A stretch of 64,000 nt of DNA, taken from contig JAKVBK010000015.1 of assembly GCA_022447275.1 (NCBI GenBank), forward strand, positions 1-64,000, read 5' to 3'. Positions 61,072-64,000 of the stretch are shown here, one piece after another (within the stretch, counting starts at the first letter, position 1; each line of letters opens with the position of its first letter). This DNA comes from Oceanicola sp. (GTDB taxonomy: Bacteria > Pseudomonadota > Alphaproteobacteria > Rhodobacterales > Rhodobacteraceae). Position numbers and translations under genes: made by a program. The notes under the pieces are model-generated. The model was not told where the DNA came from. It searched no databases and saw only the letters and a program-made list of their open reading frames with translations.

Positions 61072-61842
61072 TCAGGCCTGCGGTTTGCGCTTTTCCAACG
61101 TCCAGAACAGACGAAAGATGCGCGGACCCTCGATCAGGTAGCGCCGGGCCAGCCTGCGGGGGTTGCCAAGCAATCGATACAGCCACTCTGCCCGGAGGGT
61201 CTGAAAGATCTGCGGCGCCCGCTTCTGGCGCCCGGTCAGGAAATCGATGCTGGCGCCGGCACAGATCGATAGGCCTTGGGTGCAGCCCGCCTGCCCCAGG
61301 TCATAGGAGAGGTATTCTTGCTTGGGAAAAGAGATGCAGCAGAGCAGGATGTCGAATTTCTGGTCCAAGACGGCATCCAGCACGTTCTGCCAGTTCTCGC
61401 TGCCGCGCTCAAGCCGCGCAGCGGCGGGCACAAATTCCAACTGCAAGTCCGGAAACTTTGCTTTGAGCAGGGCAAAGTCGTCTGGGGTTGGCCCGACCAC
61501 GGCAAACCGTATGTCCTTGGCGTTGGGATGATGGAGCAGCGCCGAGACAATATCAGAGCCGGGCGTCGCAGGCAGTGTCTTGTTCACCCGGCTGGCCAGC
61601 GCTTCGAGGATCTTGCTGTCATTGACCATGATTTCGGCGGCAAGATACGTGTCGCGATCCACGCCACCGGTATGGAACTTGTTCACATGGTCGACATTCG
61701 GTGTCACCACGAAGCCATAGCCCGGCCGGGTGCAGCGGGCGATCAAACCATCGATCAACGCCTCGAACGGCTGAACATGGAAAGCAAGCCCCATGAACTC
61801 TACGCGGTCATGGGCACGAGCGTCGGCCGCAGCCATATGCAT
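61072..61842 (-). CDS. WecG/TagA/CpsF family glycosyltransferase
   Basis: A 256-residue glycosyltransferase of family GT26, acting on lipid-linked sugars during exopolysaccharide or teichoic-acid-like synthesis at the inner membrane. It shows VVTPNVDHVNKFHT (about 45), VNDSKILEALASRVNKTLPA, FAVVGPTPDDFALLKAKFPD, DILLCCISFPKQEYLSYDL and SICAGASIDFLTGRQKRAPQ, with the C-terminal AEWLYRLLGNPRRLARRYL. It shares one base with the manC stop. The pair opens a polysaccharide cluster that probably continues beyond the window. Confidence 0.92.
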   Translation of the reverse strand: MHMAAADARAHDRVEFMGLAFHVQPFEALIDGLIARCTRPGYGFVVTPNVDHVNKFHTGGVDRDTYLAAEIMVNDSKILEALASRVNKTLPATPGSDIVSALLHHPNAKDIRFAVVGPTPDDFALLKAKFPDLQLEFVPAAARLERGSENWQNVLDAVLDQKFDILLCCISFPKQEYLSYDLGQAGCTQGLSICAGASIDFLTGRQKRAPQIFQTLRAEWLYRLLGNPRRLARRYLIEGPRIFRLFWTLEKRKPQA

Positions 61843-63287
61843 CAGCCCTTTGCGCCCTGTCCGCGGGCGTAGATATCCTCGTAGCGGACAATGTCATCCT
61901 CGCCCACATAAGACCCCGTCTGCACCTCAATCAGCACCATCGGCATCTTGCCCGGGTTTGTCATGCGGTGCACAGCCCCCAGCGGGATGTAGACCGATTG
62001 ATTTTCGGTCACCAGGCGCGTCTCGTCATCCACCGTCACCTCCGCGGTGCCCTCGACGACAATCCAATGCTCCGAGCGGTGAAAATGGCTTTGCAGGCTG
62101 AGTGAGGCACCCGGATGCACATGGATCCGCTTGACCTGAAAGCGATCGCCCACCACGAGACTTTCAAACCAGCCCCAGGGCCGGTGATCCTTGGGGAAGG
62201 TCGTGGCTTGCGGGGCCGATTTGGCTTTCAGCGCGTCGACCGCTTTTTTGACATCCTGGGCCCGGTCCATCGGGGCAACGAGCACAGCATCGTTCATGGC
62301 CACCGCCATGATGTTTTCGAGCCCGATCCCGACCACCTCAAGCCGTTCGCTGTCAGAGCGCAGCAAAGTGTCCGAACAGTCGATCGCAGTGGCCGCGCCC
62401 GAGACAACAACCCCGCTGCCATCCCCCTCTGCTTCGCGCCAGACCGCATCCCATCCCCCCAGATCGGACCAGCCGCTGTCAAAGGGCACCACGGTCAGGT
62501 TGTCGGCACGTTCCATGACGGCGTAGTCAATCGAGATGTCTGTCACATCGCTCCAGGCGGCCGGATCAAGGCGCAAGAAGCCAAGATCAGAGGCGGCCTG
62601 CGCCACAGACGCCGTCACCGGAGCGGTCAATTCCGGGCAATGGCGTGCAAAGGCGTCGATGATGTCGCGCGCACGGAACAGGAAGATCCCCGCATTCCAA
62701 AGAAACGTCCCCGCGGCCAGCATGTCGGCGGCGCGCTCTGCATCGGGCTTTTCAACGAATTGCCGCAGATCGATGGCGGCGCCTGATCCATCGGGCTTTT
62801 CGGTCAGCTCTAGGTAGCCATAGCCGGTTTCGGGCCGGTCGGGCTGAATGCCGAAGGTCACCAGCTTGCCCTGGCGTGTCGCCTCGAGGCCTTTGGCGAC
62901 GGCCCCGTGGAAGGCCGCGGCGTCGGGCACAACATGATCAGATGGGGCTACCAGCAGCGTCGCCTCAGGATCCTGTTCGATCAGATACAGCGCTGCCGCC
63001 AGCACAGCCGGTGCCGTATTGCGGCCCTCAGGCTCAATCAGGATCGCACCGGGATCGATACCGATCGCGGCCAATTGTTCTGTTACGATGAAACGAAAAT
63101 CAGAGCCTGTCAGCACCAGCGGGGCCGCAAATTTCTGCCCTTCCACCGCGCCCTGAAGCCGCTCAACAGAGGCCTGAAACAGGGTTTTTTCACCCACAAG
63201 CGGCACAAATTGCTTGGGATAGCTCTTGCGCGACAGCGGCCAAAGCCGCGTTCCGGAACCGCCGCACAGGATGGTCGGGTAAATCAT
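61842..63287 (-). CDS. manC: mannose-1-phosphate guanylyltransferase / mannose-6-phosphate isomerase
   Basis: A 481-residue bifunctional enzyme that makes GDP-mannose. The N-terminal nucleotidyltransferase has ILCGGSGTRLWPLSRKSYPK (signature GGSGTRLWP) and LVAPSDHVVPD, plus VEKPDAERAADMLAAG with the catalytic Lys. The C-terminal cupin isomerase domain contains HRPWGWFESLVVGDRFQVKR, SLQSHFHRSEHWIVVEGTAE and YIPLGAVHRMTNPGK. Length is standard (about 470-480). GDP-mannose feeds the glycosyltransferase encoded downstream and other exopolysaccharide enzymes. Confidence 0.95.
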   Translation of the reverse strand: MIYPTILCGGSGTRLWPLSRKSYPKQFVPLVGEKTLFQASVERLQGAVEGQKFAAPLVLTGSDFRFIVTEQLAAIGIDPGAILIEPEGRNTAPAVLAAALYLIEQDPEATLLVAPSDHVVPDAAAFHGAVAKGLEATRQGKLVTFGIQPDRPETGYGYLELTEKPDGSGAAIDLRQFVEKPDAERAADMLAAGTFLWNAGIFLFRARDIIDAFARHCPELTAPVTASVAQAASDLGFLRLDPAAWSDVTDISIDYAVMERADNLTVVPFDSGWSDLGGWDAVWREAEGDGSGVVVSGAATAIDCSDTLLRSDSERLEVVGIGLENIMAVAMNDAVLVAPMDRAQDVKKAVDALKAKSAPQATTFPKDHRPWGWFESLVVGDRFQVKRIHVHPGASLSLQSHFHRSEHWIVVEGTAEVTVDDETRLVTENQSVYIPLGAVHRMTNPGKMPMVLIEVQTGSYVGEDDIVRYEDIYARGQGAKG

Positions 63288-63710
63288 AGTAAATTCGATC
63301 CTCGTTTGGCTCTAATATAAGTGTGGTAGTCCTCTTGCCCGATTGGTGCAATTGCCCACGGCCAGAATATACCTCTGCAAGCCAGACAGATCCAAATGGC
63401 CCGGCTTTCGATTATGCCGGTTCAGCAGCGCCCTTCCAGCGGGACTCTTGGTATTCCAAATGAGAATATCTGAATCGAAATATCTCACTTTACTGAAATT
63501 CTTGCCCTGTGCCATGTAGCGCCCACTCGGTGCCGGGCGGTTTGCATCAAGAAAGCGACCTTCCCCGCCTTGGCCTCTGTGACCCAACTGGCCCCGGCGG
63601 CTGATGGCAGTGCGGTAAAGATTAAAGTTTTCCGGCTTGATCCCAGACGCAGGTCTGAGCGGCCCAGTTTGAGCATGTACTGACACCCTAACAGCGCCTC
63701 GGGAGGGTGC
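63288..63710. other. intergenic region between manC and the right-edge gene
   Basis: A 423-bp divergent promoter region. It holds the direct repeats AATATCTGA and AATATCTCA around 63465-63485, spaced about 14 bp, in an AT-rich segment that could bind a regulator. Open frames here (for example 63312-63686 minus) show no family similarity and are not called. Confidence 0.4.
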
Positions 63711-64000
63711 ATGATGACCAAACGAACCTTTGCGGCCAGTCTTTTCTTGGTGATCAGCGCCAGTGTGGCACAGGCCACTACGTATACCATCACAGACTTG
63801 GGCACCTTAGGCGGGGCTATAAACTACGGAGTAGGTATCAATGAGAATGGTCAGATTGTCGGGGCCTCCACGACGTCGACCGAAGGCTTCGATCTGGATG
63901 CATACCTTGTGGAAGATGTGCCTGACGATGGCTCTATCCCGGCCTTGAAAAATCTTAACGTGTCCACTGGGAACAATAGCGCAGCCTTAGATATCAACGA
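63711..64000 (+). CDS. secreted HAF-repeat protein, N-terminal part (runs off the window)
   Basis: The frame is open to the end of the window (at least 96 codons). It begins with a signal peptide (FAASLFLVISASVAQA, cleaved near residue 20), followed by the HAF-type repeat TDLGTLGGAINYGVGIN and NENGQIVGAS. HAF repeats form extracellular beta-propeller-like proteins, often carrying PEP-CTERM or VPLPA-CTERM sorting tails that depend on exopolysaccharide systems; that would fit the neighbouring polysaccharide genes. GGGAGGG precedes two ATGs at 63711 and 63714. The C-terminus and therefore the sorting tail cannot be seen. Confidence 0.8.
   Translation, partial: MMTKRTFAASLFLVISASVAQATTYTITDLGTLGGAINYGVGINENGQIVGASTTSTEGFDLDAYLVEDVPDDGSIPALKNLNVSTGNNSAALDIN

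Noticed and set aside
63312-63686. 124-codon minus-strand frame between manC and the HAF gene
   Set aside because: Starts at GTG without ribosome site, no recognisable similarity, and it would fill the shared promoter region.
1-64000. CRISPR arrays, rRNA operons, prophage or toxin-antitoxin modules
   Set aside because: No regularly spaced repeats, rRNA-like sequence, phage structural genes or recognisable toxin-antitoxin pairs were seen on either strand.

Overview
The window is about 62-63% GC, densely coded and bacterial. Gene content points to an alphaproteobacterium of the Rhodobacterales (Roseobacter group). The strongest clues are the order rsfS-rlmH-gpmI-envC-ctpA-rppH, rpoZ followed by a RelA/SpoT homologue, HspQ, the DUF1826 and DUF6525 proteins, and a bciA-type divinyl-chlorophyllide 8-vinyl reductase. 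BciA has no known role outside (bacterio)chlorophyll synthesis, so the organism is probably an aerobic anoxygenic phototroph, although no other photosynthesis gene lies here. I see no rRNA, CRISPR array, complete insertion sequence, phage or plasmid gene. The window reads as core chromosome with accessory metabolic islands.

Layout. 1-430: no recognisable gene. 0.4-3.1 kb: Rrf2 regulator divergent from a CobW GTPase-DUF1826-DUF6525 operon. 3.1-11.4 kb: catabolic and transport genes: VOC protein with a divergent WYL regulator sharing a 25-bp palindrome, DAO-family oxidase, hydroxypyruvate/2-oxo-tetronate isomerase with an L-threonate-dehydrogenase-like enzyme, metallophosphoesterase, betA, and a DMT exporter. 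11.5 kb: tRNA-Pro(CGG). 11.7-15.4 kb: operon for a periplasmic molybdenum hydroxylase (IorA/IorB type), a c-type cytochrome and a four-helix membrane protein. 15.9-22.2 kb: secreted SGNH-like protein, rpiB, phytanoyl-CoA dioxygenase-like protein, bciA, a BKACE enzyme, and an MhqD/MhqO-like pair. 22.4-28.7 kb: leuB, leuD and leuC, interleaved with an HdeD-like protein, a membrane protein and an apparently catalytically dead EEP-fold protein.

29-35 kb: ribosome, envelope and RNA-turnover cluster rsfS-rlmH-gpmI-envC-ctpA-rppH. 35-39 kb: rpoZ-relA/spoT-DUF2062 with a clear promoter, then folK. 39-43 kb: a NYN-domain protein and a translationally coupled operon thiolase-fRMsr-LysE-rluA. 43-50 kb: STAS plus anti-sigma-type kinase, gamma-glutamyltransferase, hspQ, AEC transporter, SLT lipoprotein, amidase and ubiH. 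50-55 kb: Trm112/LON/YbbN genes, xth, and an imuB gene without adjacent imuA or dnaE2 but with a perfect GAAC-N7-GAAC SOS box. 55-61 kb: glutathione-dependent formaldehyde dehydrogenase, GNAT, a second NYN protein, then a tightly coupled module of an unknown membrane protein, a MoxR-type AAA+ ATPase and a DUF2201/VWA protein whose metallopeptidase motif reads HHVLH rather than HExxH. 61-64 kb: start of a surface-polysaccharide region (WecG/TagA glycosyltransferase, manC) and a truncated secreted HAF-repeat protein at the right edge.

Most promising for new biology are the 58-61 kb module, the CobW-DUF1826-DUF6525 operon, the SOS-controlled solitary imuB, the degenerate EEP/membrane pair at 23.6-25.5 kb, the apparently non-canonical relA/spoT start and the paired palindromic operators. 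Family assignments were made by reading motifs; no database search was run.
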